Assembly (NCBI GenBank): GCA_940671915.1
Contig: CALNVZ010003426.1
Location: 9,920,503 to 9,984,502, forward strand
Source of the DNA: Paracentrotus lividus
Taxonomy: Eukaryota > Echinodermata > Echinoidea > Camarodonta > Echinidae
Length of the DNA: 64,000 nt
Direction: 5' to 3'
The position numbers and the translations under genes are program-made. This document shows positions 21,889-34,545 of the stretch, piece after piece (positions within the stretch are counted from its first letter, which is position 1; every line of letters begins with the position of its first letter). The notes beneath the pieces are model-generated. The model did no database searches and was not told the DNA's origin. It worked only from the letters and a program-made list of their open reading frames with translations.

Positions 21889-23212
21889 TTATTTGCTCTC
21901 TGTCTTGCAATGAGTACACTCCGAAAGCATTATCAAGCCATGTTGTCTCTTTCAGCTCAGTTCTGCAGATAGCAAAGCAAAAAAAAGATTTTTCCTGATG
22001 AATAACATCAGCTTCAAAGGAGCAAAAATGCAAAGAAAGCAGAGAGTCAATCAACTCCAGAAATCTCTATTTTTTCTATTGTAAGGAGTACGTTCGGGAA
22101 AATAATTAAAGCAGTCAAGAACCAGATTAGGCAAACTACTTTAATATCATGGGAAAGTGCACAGTAAAATATATCAAACTATGGCGAGATTTTAGTGTGA
22201 AGACTGTCAGAAAGTGAACTTAGTTCTCAAGAATAAAATATATTTGTTTACTTGCCATTTTTCAATAACTGGGTGTTTGGATGTTCTCTTTGTTAACTGA
22301 GATATAAACTGAATAGTCATTACATCAATAAATCGATATGTAAATTTATTTCAAAATGAAAAAAGACACTTTTGTAAGTTAGTGTATTTTAATCTAATTT
22401 TATTTATTTTTTTGTTTTTTGTACACAACAGGGTATAGGCAGATTTCTCAAAATTTCAAGTTGACCGTATCTCTTTTATTTTTAGTTCATGTGAATGCTC
22501 TTGCTGTGATAGAAAAATAGTAGGGTTAGTATAACTTGAGATATGGCAATTTTCATCTCGCATAAAAAGGCAACGATGACAATTTGCGAAATGAGGCAAA
22601 ACTCTGTGAAAGTAGAGTACCTTGAATACATGCTGTCTATGCCCCATTTTCACGTTTATAGCCTTCATGGCATATTTATGGACTCGATAAAAACAACAAA
22701 AAAAAAATGCTTTTTTTTTTTCATTAGAAATAAAGTTTTGTAGCGTACAAAACGATTTATTATTAACATTTCAAAACTAGTGAAAGACATTTTTAATACG
22801 TAATCCACAGTCAAATTCACAAAGTGAGAATTGTGCTCGCGGTCAGACTTTCAACCAAAGCTGCATATATATCGCGAAGCACGCCCCCAATGGCGATCTT
22901 GTATAGGCCGTTAGAGCCGACTATATCATATGGGCAGATCTACTTTCTTATAGGCCTAGAACAGAATGGGTTCGACTACATGTGTATGAACCAACGTAGC
23001 GCAAGTTTAAGAACCTGTTTTGAAGCCACTCGGCCAGCTCGACGTGAAAAATATCTCTTGAAAATGTCAAAGACTCTGTCAGTATTCTCGGACTCGCAGT
23101 CCTGTCGCTGTCGAGGATCAGGCCACCGCCATGCCAGGCCCATGCCATGGCGCTGTTGTGTCTTCTTTGGTGTCAAGCCAAAGCAAAAAATGCTGAGTGA
23201 AGTGTAACTTAC

Positions 23213-23345
23213 AGATCCTGATGCCAGTGTCAGCATCCGCTACCCGGTATGTTTGGGAATTGCGGGAAATGACTCCGGGTCGCAGCCGGGCCCCGGCCCG
23301 GTACACATGCAGCAGGTACCCCCCACCGACACAACACACATGCAC
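23213..23345 (-). promoter_or_regulatory. Possible CPT1 5'-noncoding first exon and promoter patch
   Basis: The CPT1 start exon has an acceptor at 13688, so a noncoding exon must lie upstream. At 23213 a minus-strand donor (GGATCT/gtaagtt) follows a GC- and CpG-rich stretch (23220-23345, including CGGGCCCCGGCCCGG) that contrasts with the AT-rich surroundings. That is what a first exon near a CpG-rich promoter would look like. No TATA box or transcript evidence supports it and the 5' limit is unknown. It could equally be an unrelated GC-rich repeat. Confidence 0.3.
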
Positions 23346-25214
23346 AGCTGAATGACGCAGTCGCAGGTCATCATCTCACATTTTCTCACGTAAACTCCAT
23401 CATATCAGCAAAATTCGGGTTTAGAATGTAGTGCTATTATTATAGATTATGATAGAGTAATAAATAAATAAACTTACCTTTATTTTCTTTTATCGTAAAT
23501 TGATTTAATAACTTTGTTTCCTTCTTCTTTCGGCAGATTGGGTGCTTGTTTCTAGCCGGTAGACTCACGTGGCGCTAGTGCGCTTGCGTAAAACAGCTAA
23601 AACGTCACTGAACATTGGCACGCTTTATTTTATGGGGAGAATTTCTTCAATACTTATCAAAAATATTGAAATAATAAACTTTTTATCCTCCGAATCCTAT
23701 GAATTTAATTGAAAAAGGCTTTTAAGTATATAAATGTTTATATTAATTTACTTATGATTAGGTAAATTACAATTTTTTAATCATGATTTCTTATCAATAT
23801 GTAATTTTGCTTTGTTGACACCCCTCTTTACAAGTGCACTATTCGAAGGCGGGGAGGAGGCCAAACATAGAGCTCGAGTTGGCACAGATGCCGTATCATA
23901 ATACTAGTACACAACCCAAAGTCATGTCCTTGTAGTGACTTTCAAAACTGCTCCCTTGCTTTTCATAACACAAGTGAGTCATAAACAAACAAAGCGGAAG
24001 ATGAGGCGAATGCAAAATGTAAGAGACAGGTCATATTTCTGGAGACGTAAAATTCATCATCACCAATCGGCGAGCACAGCTAGTGAAAACAAGGAAAATA
24101 GAAAAAAATGGAACATTTTAGGAATAGGGGGCCTATGCTTTTTGTCAGGCCCGTAACTATAGGGGGGGGGGGGTCCGGGGGGTTCGAACGAATCCCCCCC
24201 CCCCCCCCCGCAGGCGAGCAGGGTCCGCTTGACAAAAAAAAAATAATAATAATTGAAACCCCCACTTTTTGGCATAAATGCAGCAGATACTTGAACTGAA
24301 ATACAAGAAAGGACGATTAAAACACTTTGCTTTCAGTCCCCCTACATGTAAAATCTTTCGCTCGCGCTTCGCGCTCGCAACTTTTTATTTTGGGGATAAT
24401 AATCATGTTTTTCAGAACAAATTACGCAGGAAATACACTTAAATCATTTCGCAGGAATGTTTTCGTTTGCATTTGTGTTCTATTTTTATATGTTTAAATG
24501 ATGTTATCTTCAATTTTAGGAAATGATATAACAGAAATAAGGCCTAATGGCAGAGGCGGTGGAACCGGGAGGGGGGCAGGGGGCACAGTGACCCCCACTT
24601 TAGTACCCCTATTCATGACCAAAATGTGTCCCTTTTCTAAGCTAAAAAGTGTCATCTTTAAGCCTTTCAGAGTTTTGGAAAGTCCCGTGGACAATTTCTG
24701 TTTAAAAAGCCACTTGTAATACTAAAAACGGCCCTTTGTTACTCCATATGACTTTTAAAATCCCAAATTTTCGGCTCGCGCTTCGCGCTCGCGAGTACTA
24801 AATAGGGTCCATAATGCACAATAACATATCAATTCTACTCCACGTGAAATGTAAATTTAACGTATGACATTAAATCTTAACATAGAGACGCGTCCATTAT
24901 TTGAGGAGGGGAAACGCAACATTACATTCATGAGTTTAGTGGAAATACATGCAGCTCAGCGGCGCAGAATGTCAACAAAACCCGCGCTAACGGCGGGAAG
25001 CGACCGATTGACAACTGCATGCAATAATTACTTAGTGTACAAAAAAAACTTCCCTGTTGGTAAAATGGTAAATTATCAGTCGATCCGTTCGAGGAAATTA
25101 GTTATGGATATGAAATAAATAATTGAACTTTTATCATAGTTTTTGTAGGTAGATGCTTCAGACCAGATTGAGGAAAGAGACATTATGGCAATTAAGCCTA
25201 TAACAGATAATAAA

Positions 25215-25594
25215 CAGGCCGCGGATCCAGAAGACGGTTTTAAGGGGGTGCAAAAAGGTAGCTAAAAAATCACGTCAGCGTTGGCAGGCTGATAAGCGGG
25301 GGGGGGGGGGGGGGGCGGGTGGGGGGGGGGAGGTGCTTGAAAATTTTTAGGCCTTCGGCCGTTAAAAAAATTCCAAACATACTACATATAGGGGTAAGGT
25401 CAGTGTTCCGTTCCGTTCCCCAAAACTGACAAGCAAAAAAAAAAAAATTAATAAAAAATTTAAAAAAAAAGGTTGTTAACATTTTGACGGAGTGCGTTAA
25501 AAAGGGTCTATGTACAATAACTATTGCTGATTTCCAATCGTACGGGGGTGCGCTAGCACCTTTAGCCCCCCCCCCCCCCCTGGATCCGCGCCTG
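25215..25594. mobile_element. Nested ~380-bp MITE with GCGGATCCAG ends
   Basis: CAGGCCGCGGATCCAG at the left and CTGGATCCGCGCCTG at the right. The interior contains long G and C homopolymers. The error-rich copy after the gap repeats it at about 28337-28734. Confidence 0.75.
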
Positions 25595-26907
25595 TATAAC
25601 ACCATTGTGCTAAAGTTGTAATCAGAATCTTTATTTTCACATAGATTGATGTTTCTCCTAACGATTATTGATTATAAATAGTGATCTTGTCACATCTTTG
25701 CGAAGACGCCGTTCCACATGCGATATGCATGTGATATGCGGAAAATATTGACCCAATCGAGTAAAGATTTGTTTTTGGATAATGCTTCAAAGTGACAGGA
25801 ATTTTTTTAACCAAATCGAAATGAAAGTACCAGACTCTGGAAAACTTGAGCAATTCAACCGCTTTTCAAAAATCTGCTGATCATTAAGTGCTGTAAGTAT
25901 AATTCATGCCGTAATATCAAGTAGAAGATGAATTAATGGCAGCCGTACATATTAGAAGCTATTTTTGATCAAGCAAAACTTGAGCCATAGATCCTGCTGA
26001 CCAAGGATATTGCTCTTACCTAGGATTTATTCGAAATTGACACACAATGGCAGACCTTTGTTTTGCCTTTGCAAAAGTTATTCCTTATTTTGAAAAAAAT
26101 TCAGAACTCCTTAGACAACCGCACTATCAGTATCACAGTTTGATCATTTACTTTTGAAAAACGCGTATGTTCTCGCCATTAATCAAGAGAAACAAAGTGA
26201 AAAAACTAGTGCAAAAAGTCTATGGCCGCGTTCGCTTTGCGTAGAGTGATAGCGCCCTCTTCCTCTTAAGTTTACAACTAGAATTGATATGACTACCATT
26301 TTGAGCTCAAAGTTTTCTCCTCTCGCTTCGCGCTTGAGGATATTGGGGTCTGAGGCGGTGGAACAGGGGGGTGGGGGGGGCAGGGGGCAGAGTGCCCCTT
26401 TTCTTCGCTTAAAAATGTCCCTTTTATACTAAAAAGAAGCCTTTCATACTCTTTAAGTCCAATGGACAATTTTTTCAAAGGTGTCACTTACAATAATAAA
26501 AAGTGCCCCTTTCTTTACTTTATAATTATGTCTTTTAAAACCCCAAATTTTCCTGCTCGGTCGCTATGCGACCTCGCACTGTAAAGTTAAGAAACAAGAA
26601 GTACGAAAAAAGGGTTGGACCCATTGCCCTCTGCTAGACACAAACCTTGTCAAAAGAATTGGTGTAATTGTGTTTGGGCTAGATTGGGGGTGGTTTAAGC
26701 TAAGATTATTAATGAGTCAAGATTATTATGTATCTTCAATGGATCCTAAAAAGAGTCTATATAAGGCACAATTTTAAGCTCACAACTTTCAGCTCGCGGA
26801 TACTAAATAGGCTCTATATTGCACAACAAACTCCAATTTTTATCTCAAAATTTTGGGCTCGCGCTCGTATTCCTTTATATTCATTAATAAATTAAAAATA
26901 AAAGCCA

Positions 26908-27415
26908 TTAAAGGGGAAGTTCACCCTGGAATTTTATTGGTCTTAAAAAATGCAGAAAAATAAAAGAAAAATATGAGTGAAGGTTTGGGGAAAATCGACC
27001 AAAATATGATGAAGTTACGAATATTCAAAGTTTTGATTCTGTGACGTCACATGCGAGCAGATCTCCTATGTGTTATGTAGTGTAAATTCCATAAAATGTC
27101 ATTTTTTTTCAGAAGAAAAAAATTATGTCACCTGTGCGGTCGATATACCATCAAACATATGTTCATATACATGACTAGTATATCAAATTGACCCATTCCT
27201 TTATCAAGAACCATGACAAAAAGACAAATTTATGGAATTTACATACACAACCAATGGGAGAGCTGCTCGCACGTGACGTCACAGAATCAAAACTTTACAT
27301 ATTCATAACTTCGCTATTTTTTGGTCGATTTTCTTCAAACTTTTACTAATATTTTTCTATTATTTTTCTTCATTTTTTAAGACCAATAAAATTCCAGGGT
27401 GAACTTCCCCTTTAA
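26908..27415. mobile_element. ~508-bp foldback MITE with TTAA ends and TGACGTCA sites
   Basis: TTAAAGGGGAAGTTCACCC at the left is inverted at the right (GGGTGAACTTCCCCTTTAA), with TTAA at both ends. Arms continue with AATTTTATTGGTCTTAAAAA. A perfect TGACGTCA lies in each arm (27042-27049 and 27274-27281). Nested in the 24146 element; related copies at 34058 and 31380. Confidence 0.85.
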
Positions 27416-27642
27416 GAATCCTAAAATTTTCAGCACTCGCTTCGCGCTCGCGGATACTATAAGTAGGGTCTCTAATGCACAATAATACCAGTTTTGAGCT
27501 TCGTGCTCGCGGATACTGAATAGAGTCTTTAATCATGATAATGCATAGTTTACTCCAAGTTTAACTCAAAATTTTCGGCTCGCGCTTCGCGCTCGAATTA
27601 AAAAATCCTTCAGTGAAAAAGGTCCAATTTTTCAGATTTCGA

Positions 27643-27667
27643 NNNNNNNNNNNNNNNNNNNNNNNNN
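27643..27667. other. Assembly gap of 25 N
   Basis: Run of 25 N. Sequence on its right repeats sequence on its left (see 27668-30930). Confidence 0.99.
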
Positions 27668-30600
27668 CACAGTGACTCGCCCACTTTAGTACCCCTATTT
27701 CAAATGACTCAAAATGTGTTCGCCTTTTCTCTAAGCTAAAAAGTGTTCATCTTTAAGCCTTGTGCAGAGTTGGGAAAGTCCCTGTGGAACATATTTCTGT
27801 TTAAAAAGCCATTGTAATACTAAAAACCGGCCCTTTGTACTCCATATGACTTTTTTTAAAATCCCAAATTTTCGAGCTCGCGACTTCGCGCTCGCCGAGT
27901 ACTAAATAGGGTCACATAATGCACAATAACATTATCAATTCTACTCCACGTGGAAATGTAAATTAACTGTATGACATAAATTTTATACATAGAGACGCTG
28001 GCTACCATTATTTTGAGGGGGAAACGCAACATTACATCAGAGTTTAGTGGAAATACATGCAGCTCTCAGCGGCGCAGAATGTCAACAAAACCCGCGCTAA
28101 CCGGCGAGGAAGCGATCCGAATTGACAACTGCCATGCAATAAACTTACTTATGTTACAAAAAAAACTTCCTGTTGGTATAAGTCGCGTAAATTATCAGTT
28201 CTGATCCTACAAGAGGAGAATTAGTTAGTGGCATATTGGAAATAAATAATTGAACTTTAATCATAGTCTTTGTAGGTAGATGCTTCAGACCAGATTGAGA
28301 GAAAGAGACTTATGGCGAATTAAGCCATAATAAACAGGCCGCGGATCCAGAAGGACGGTTTAAGGGGTCTAGAAAATGGTAGCTAAAAAATACGCGTCAG
28401 CAGTCTGCGCCAGGCTGATACAGCGGGGGGGCGGGGGGGGGCGGATGGGGGGGGGGAGCGTGTTGGAAAATTGTTTAGGCCTTCGGCTCGTTAAAAAAAT
28501 CCAAACATACTACATATAGGGTTAAGGTCAGTGTTCCGTATCCGTTCCAAAAACTGACAAGCAAAAAAAAAAAAATTAATAAAAAATTTAAAAAAAAAGG
28601 TTGTTGAACATTCTCTGACGGGATAGCGTTAAAGGGTCTACTGTACAATAACTATTGCTGATATCCAAACGTACGCGTCAGTGCGCTAAGCACCTTTAGC
28701 CCCCACCCCCCCCCCCTGGATCCGCGCACTGTATAACACCCATTGGCTAAAGTTGTATCAGAATCTTTATTCTCACATAGATTGATGTTATTCCTCACGT
28801 TATATGACTATAAATAGTGATCTTTGTTACATCTTTGCGAAAGACGCCTATACTCTACATGCCGCATATGCTGTGATATGCGGATAAATTATTGACTCCA
28901 TTCGAGTACAAGATTTTGTTTTCTCGGATTATATGTAAGTCATAGAGTGGAACAAAGGAATATTTTTATTAACCAAATCCGAAACATGAATTAAACATGT
29001 ACCTCAGATTTCGGAAACACCTGTTAGCAATTTCAAGGCTTTTCAAAAATCTGCTTGATTCATTTAACGCTGTAAGGTATAATTGCATGCCGTAAATCAC
29101 AGTGCAAGATGAATTATGCAGCTGTACATTAGAAGCTATCTTTGATTTAGCAAAACTTCGGCCATAGTATCCTGCTACCAGGATATCTTGCTCTTATAGG
29201 ATTTTTCGAAATTGACACAAGGCAGGACTTTGTTTTGCCTTTGCAAAAGTTATTCTCCTATTTTTGAAAAAATGTCAGACTATTAGCCGCACTACTCAAG
29301 GAATCTTGATCATTTCTTCTTGAAAACGCGTATTGTCTCGCCATTATATCAAGAAGAAACAAAGTGTAAAAAATCTGTGCCGACATAGATACAAAAAAGT
29401 CTAATGGCCGCGTTCGCTTGCGTTTAGAGTGATACGCGCCCTCTTCCTCTTAAGTTCTTACAACTAAGAATTGATATGACTACCATTTTGGAGCTCAAAG
29501 TTTTATCTCCTCTCGCTTTCGCGCTTGAGGAATATGGGCATATAGAGCGGCGTGGAACAGACGCGGTGGGGGGAGGCAGGGGGCGGATGCTGCCCCTTTT
29601 ACTTCCCTTAAAAATGCCCTGTTATATTACTAAAAGAAGCCTTTCATACTCTTTAAGTCACAATAGGACAATTTTTTCAAGTGTCATACTTATACCAATA
29701 ATAAAAAGTGCCCCTTCATTTACTTTAATAATTATGTCTTTTAAAACCCCAAATTTCCTGCTCGTCGCTAAGCGACCTCGCCACTGCTAAAGTTAAGAAA
29801 CACAAGAACGTACGAAAAATAAGGCGTGGACCCAATTGCCCTCTGCTAGACCACAAACCTTGTCAAAAGAATTGGCTGTAATTGGTGTTGGCGCTAGATT
29901 GGCGGGTTGGTTTAGCTAGGATTATATAATGAGTCTAAGAAGATTATATTATTGTATTCTTCAATGGATCCTAAAAAGAGTCATATTAAAGGCACAATTT
30001 TTAAGCTCACACTATTCAGCTCGCGGATACTCAAATAGGCTCATATATTGCCCACACAAACTCCCAATTTTATCTCAAAATTTGATCGCTCGCGCTCGTT
30101 TATTCCTTTATATTTCATACATAAAATAAAAAATAAAAGCCACTTAAAGGGGAAGTTCACCCTGGAATTTTATTGGTCTTAAAAAATGCAGCAGAAAATA
30201 AAAAGAAAATGAGTGAAGGTTTTGGGAAAATCGACACAAATATGATGAAGTTCACGAATATTCAAAGTTTGATTCTGTGACGTCACTATGCGAGCAGATC
30301 TCCTATGATGTTATGTAGCATTTGTAAATTACCATTAAAATGGTCATTTTTTTTCAGAAAGAAAAAAATTATGTCTACCTGTCTCGGGTCGAACCTTCAT
30401 ACCATCAACACATAATGTTTTTATCAAAATTTTAAAAAACTAATGGCGACTAGTATATCAAATTGACCCATTCCTATTATCAAGACCTATGACAAAAGAC
30501 AAATTTTATGGAATTTACATACACAACCACATGGGAGACTGCTCGCACGTGACGATCACAGAATCAAAGACTTTACATATTTCATAACTTCGCTATTTTT

Positions 30601-30930
30601 GCCATTTCTTCAAACTTTACTAATACTTTTTTCTTATTATTTCTTCATTTTTTATTAAGACCAATAAAATTTCCCGGGTAACTTCCCTTTAAGAATTCCT
30701 AAAATTTTCAGCACTACGCTCCTCCGCTCGGCGAGATACTATAATTAGGGTCTCTAATGCAACATAATACCCAGTTTTGAGCTTCGTGCTCGCGGATAAC
30801 TGATAGAGTCTTTAAATCATGATAATGCCATAGTTTAACTCCAAGTTAACTCAAAATTTTCGGGCTCGCGCTTCGCTGCTCGAATTAATAAAATCCTCAG
30901 TGAAAAAGCTTCCAATTTTTTCATGATTTC
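27668..30930. repeat. Indel-rich second copy of 24586-27642 (probable assembly artefact)
   Basis: From CACAGTGA onward this follows 24586-27642 base for base in order, including the nested MITEs, but with a single-base insertion or deletion every few tens of bases. Real duplicates diverge mostly by substitution, whereas this pattern fits uncorrected long reads placed beside a gap. Confidence 0.85.
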
Positions 30931-31312
30931 GAATCCCCCCCCTCCCCCCCCGTAAAATCCCTAGTACCTAGTTACGGGCCTGTTTGTACTGTCCGGTTTA
31001 TATACACTTGGTCTAACAGAAATTGGTCCAATTTTATGATTTGAATAGGCCTACCATCATGAGTTAAAGGCTTAACCCGTTTGGGCTACTATCAATTTGG
31101 TCAATATTTCCCCTTGGTTTACTACACTTGGGATAATGACCACTTGCCCTCATTACCATTTTGTCCAATACATAGATACTAGAAGGGAATTCGTCTAATG
31201 ACATGTTCGTCTTATTGCAAAATTGATTTTGTTATTGACTAAGCAGTGTTATAGACCATGTTGACATTAGACGAACTGGTTGAGAACAAACGTGAAAGCA
31301 AGTCCTACTCAA

Positions 31313-31318
31313 AGTGAG

Positions 31319-31355
<37 letters not shown>

Positions 31356-31356
31356 G
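31313..31356. repeat. (TC)n microsatellite
   Basis: GTCTCTCTCTCCCTCTCTCT dinucleotide run. Confidence 0.95.
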
Positions 31357-31379
31357 TTACTGGGCCTATGTTCATTGTT

Positions 31380-31494
31380 TTAAGTGACGTCAGAAAATTA
31401 AAACTATATGACTAAATAAGTTATAAATGTATATATTTTGCTCGATTTTCATTTAAAATGGCCAATTTAATTGAAGGGTGGACTTTCCTTTAAT
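31380..31494. mobile_element. Right-half remnant of the TTAA/TGACGTCA foldback MITE
   Basis: TGACGTCA at 31385-31392 is followed by an AAAATTAAAACT, GTTATAAAT and CTCGATTTTC series and ends GGGTGGACTTTCCTTTAA, matching the right arm of 26908-27415 at moderate divergence. Confidence 0.65.
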
Positions 31495-31554
31495 GATTTC
31501 ATTATTTTTCTTCTGGTCCTCCTTGCCTTGATTTAACAATACCCCTATTATTGA

Positions 31555-31765
31555 ATTCAATTTAATTTAATTTGATTCATTTAACAACAACAACAACAAC
31601 TTCATATAATGGTGAATACAGGTACAGAATGCATGAATACAATAATTATAATACAAAGTGTTGCCGATATGAAATAGGTAGATTATAAAAGAATATAGTT
31701 GTTAATAGGAACCAGAAGGTAGCACACGGTGCTAGTCGAGCCTGGCCCCAGTATAAGTATTATTT
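31555..31765 (-). mobile_element. Possible LINE 3' end
   Basis: Read on the minus strand it runs from a block with CTGGTTCC through AT-rich DNA to a (GTT)n and TAAATTAAATT-type tail. A similarly organised block is at 35339-35545. Tentative. Confidence 0.3.
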
Positions 31766-31769
31766 TGGC

Positions 31770-33410
31770 AAGATAACTATCATGTACAAATTCATCTAAA
31801 ACTAATTATCTAAAGATTATAGGCTAGAATGAATCATTAGATGCATTATAATAATGATATAATAAATAATAACAAAAACAAGTCAAAACATCATAACATA
31901 AGCTTAATTTAGTAGTAAATAACTCGACAGGAGATTACGAAATGAATTTCTGCTTTTTTTCTGTTATATAATCTGGTATAAACCATTCCATAACTTTGTT
32001 CCCACAAATGATATCAAGAATTGGCCCTGTGTTGTTGTACAATAAGCATATACCATTTATTATTTTCTTTTCCTCTGGTGGAATAATAATTGTGCTCTAT
32101 TACTTGAATTATATTATAAAAGTATATATTTTCTAGTATTCATTGATCTATTCATTATTATAATTAATATTTGGGGGATTGATGACTTTGGTGAGCAAGC
32201 ATAATTTTAACATTGTAAGTTTTTTTCTATTATGAGAACATTCGGATAATAAAAATAATAATAGATATATTCCATTATTAATTTTGTCCCTTATGTCTGC
32301 CCATAAGCAGAAGATAAAATTTATGATTAGTGAATTCCTGCACAACCTCGTTTTGTGTCATTGACAAAAGTGGGCGTTGCTTATTAAAGGCTTTCTATAC
32401 TTACAATTTCCCTCATAAACCATTATCTGTATTCATATTTTGGTAACCATTTCAAAAGTCGTATAGTTTTTAAAAGACGCAAGTACTGTATACTAGTAGT
32501 TTGAAAACGCAAGGTTGATGGGGCTGAATAACAGCAAATTTAAAGCGCCATCTAACGATAACTGTCCTCACAACCATCATTTCCATTTCAGAAAAGCTCA
32601 GAAACGTAGGCCGAGAGTCATGTAGGTCAGCTAAACGCGATAAACCAGGAAGTTGTCCGATGACAACTTCTTGGATAACCCATGGCGGATCCAGGATTTG
32701 AAAATAGAGGGGCGGCGTGCGCCCCCGGGATCCGAAACTTCATAACTAGGATGGAAAGGAGTTAATCACCCCTTGAATGAATCGAGGAGGAGTGACAGCG
32801 TTTTTAAAAAAGGTAGAAAACGCTGTTACTCCTCGGCCATTTTTCTCCCTTTCTGTACCCTTTTCGCGGTCCTATTAATGTGCACTATTAATTACCACGA
32901 CTCACATAAAGGAAAATAAAAGCTATACCGTGTTCTGCATTGTCCCATTCTGTATGCTATAATTTGTTATAACTTGTTATAATCATGATGATGGATCAAA
33001 CGAGAGGTTGTCAGTTCACATCTTATCTTTGGTATAATAACGTCAATGCATATATTTTTTAAAGGGGAAATGTAAATAGAAGACGCTAAATTATTGTTTG
33101 TTTGTTCGATTTTTTGTTAACGTTAAATCTTTGTGAAAATTTGGATTTCAATTTTTCAAATTCAACGTTTAAAAAAAATGGCGTAACGGTCATTGTTTTC
33201 TTGGGTGGTTTATCAAAGACCGCTGACGAATTTGATATTACTTAATCTTAGCAAAACTAATTGTTGGCACGTTTGGAAATAACCACTACGCTGACATCAT
33301 ATTCAATGAAAATGGAATCATTGAGCAATCAATTCAAATAATTAGAAAGACCGATACCATTGTCACGATTGTCTAAATATCAATAATAACCCCTCTACCA
33401 TTCTTTCTCT
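31770..33410. other. AT-rich sequence, no gene seen
   Basis: No exon-like frames. A fragment with GGCGGATCCAGG near 32685 resembles one end of the MITE family at 33879. Confidence 0.5.
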
Positions 33411-33428
33411 TTCTCTCTCTATATCTCC

Positions 33429-33496
<68 letters not shown>
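33410..33496. repeat. (TC)n microsatellite
   Basis: Polypyrimidine TC dinucleotide run, imperfect at its left end. Confidence 0.95.
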
Positions 33497-33497
<1 letters not shown>

Positions 33498-33878
33498 AAA
33501 AAGACCTGGAAATACTGTTGATCTCATTTCAAATTAAATCTGTCACTGACCATGCCACTGATGTTACAATTCGTGTTCAATCAATCAACTTTTCTCTTTA
33601 CAAAATAATGATCGATGAATAATCATAACAATAGTGCAGCGACATTGTTGTCAAAGGAACATAATGGCAGATCCCACGTTTTGTTGATGAATATCGCTGT
33701 AAAATTTAAAAGGGAGACAGTGAATTCACGCAAAAAAGGTGTACGTTGCGACACTATTAGCTATATAAAAAAAAAAAGTAACATCAAAATGCCATTATCT
33801 ATTTTATCATGATATCATGCATGTTTTATCATTTGCCCTTTTATTTGTATTTTCTTTCCATATTTCAAAAACTATCCA

Positions 33879-34045
33879 CAGTGGCGGTCTGGCGGATCCA
33901 GGCGGGGCGCAGGGGACGCACCCCCTCTAATTTGAAAAAACACACTTGACGGTATTCCTACATGTTAAAATCGGAATTTTTCGGCGGCTTGACCCTTTAT
34001 CGGGCCTGGCGCCCCCTCTCTTTTCAAATCATGGAACCGCCACTG
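33879..34045. mobile_element. ~167-bp MITE with CAGTGGCGG ends
   Basis: CAGTGGCGGTCTGGCGGATC at the left and GGAACCGCCACTG at the right; it lies 12 bp from the TTAA MITE at 34058. Confidence 0.65.
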
Positions 34046-34057
34046 ATCCAAAATCCG

Positions 34058-34545
34058 TTAAAGGGGAAGTTCACCCTGGAATTTTATCAGTTTTAAAAAA
34101 TGCAGAAAAAAAGAAGAAAAAATATTAGTAAAAGTTTGAAGAAAATCGACCAAAAAATAGCAAAGTTATAAATATGTAAAGTTTTGATTCTGTGACGTCA
34201 CGTGCGAGCAGCTCTCCCATGTGTTGTGTATGTTAATTCCATAAATTTGTCTTCTTTTCATGGTTCTTGATAAAGGAATGTGTCCATTTGATAGAGGCAT
34301 GTAAATGAACATAAATTATGTTTGAGGATATATAGACCGCACAGATGAAATAATTAATTTTCTTTTGAAAAAAATGACACTTTATGGAATTTACACTATA
34401 CATAACACATAGGAGAACTGCTCGCACGTGACGTCACATAATCAAAACTTTTAATATTCATAACTTCATTATTTGTTGGTTGCTTTTCTCCAAACCTTCA
34501 CTCGTATTTCTCTTTTATTTTTCAGTATTTTCTAAAAACCAATTT
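34058..34545. mobile_element. TTAA foldback MITE with TGACGTCA sites
   Basis: Same family as 26908-27415: left end TTAAAGGGGAAGTTCACCC is intact, the right end is eroded. TGACGTCA occurs in both arms at 34193-34200 and 34429-34436. Confidence 0.82.

Larger units (their letters stand above)
19470..23200. other. AT-rich sequence with two small MITEs, no gene seen
   Basis: Apart from the elements at 20523 and 21711, I see only low-complexity and ACATGTA-rich DNA and short chance frames. Confidence 0.5.
24146..30982. mobile_element. Terminal-inverted-repeat element, assembled with an internal duplicated segment
   Basis: Left end CAGGCCCGTAACTATAGGGG and right end TAGTTACGGGCCTG are inverted, each followed inward by runs of G or C and a TCGAA(T/C) word. 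TTTGT directly flanks both ends (24141-24145, 30983-30987), a possible 5-bp target duplication, though it is T-rich. No transposase is recognisable. If the repeated block after the gap is an assembly artefact, the true element is about 3.5 kb. It holds nested elements at 25215-25594 and 26908-27415. Confidence 0.65.
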
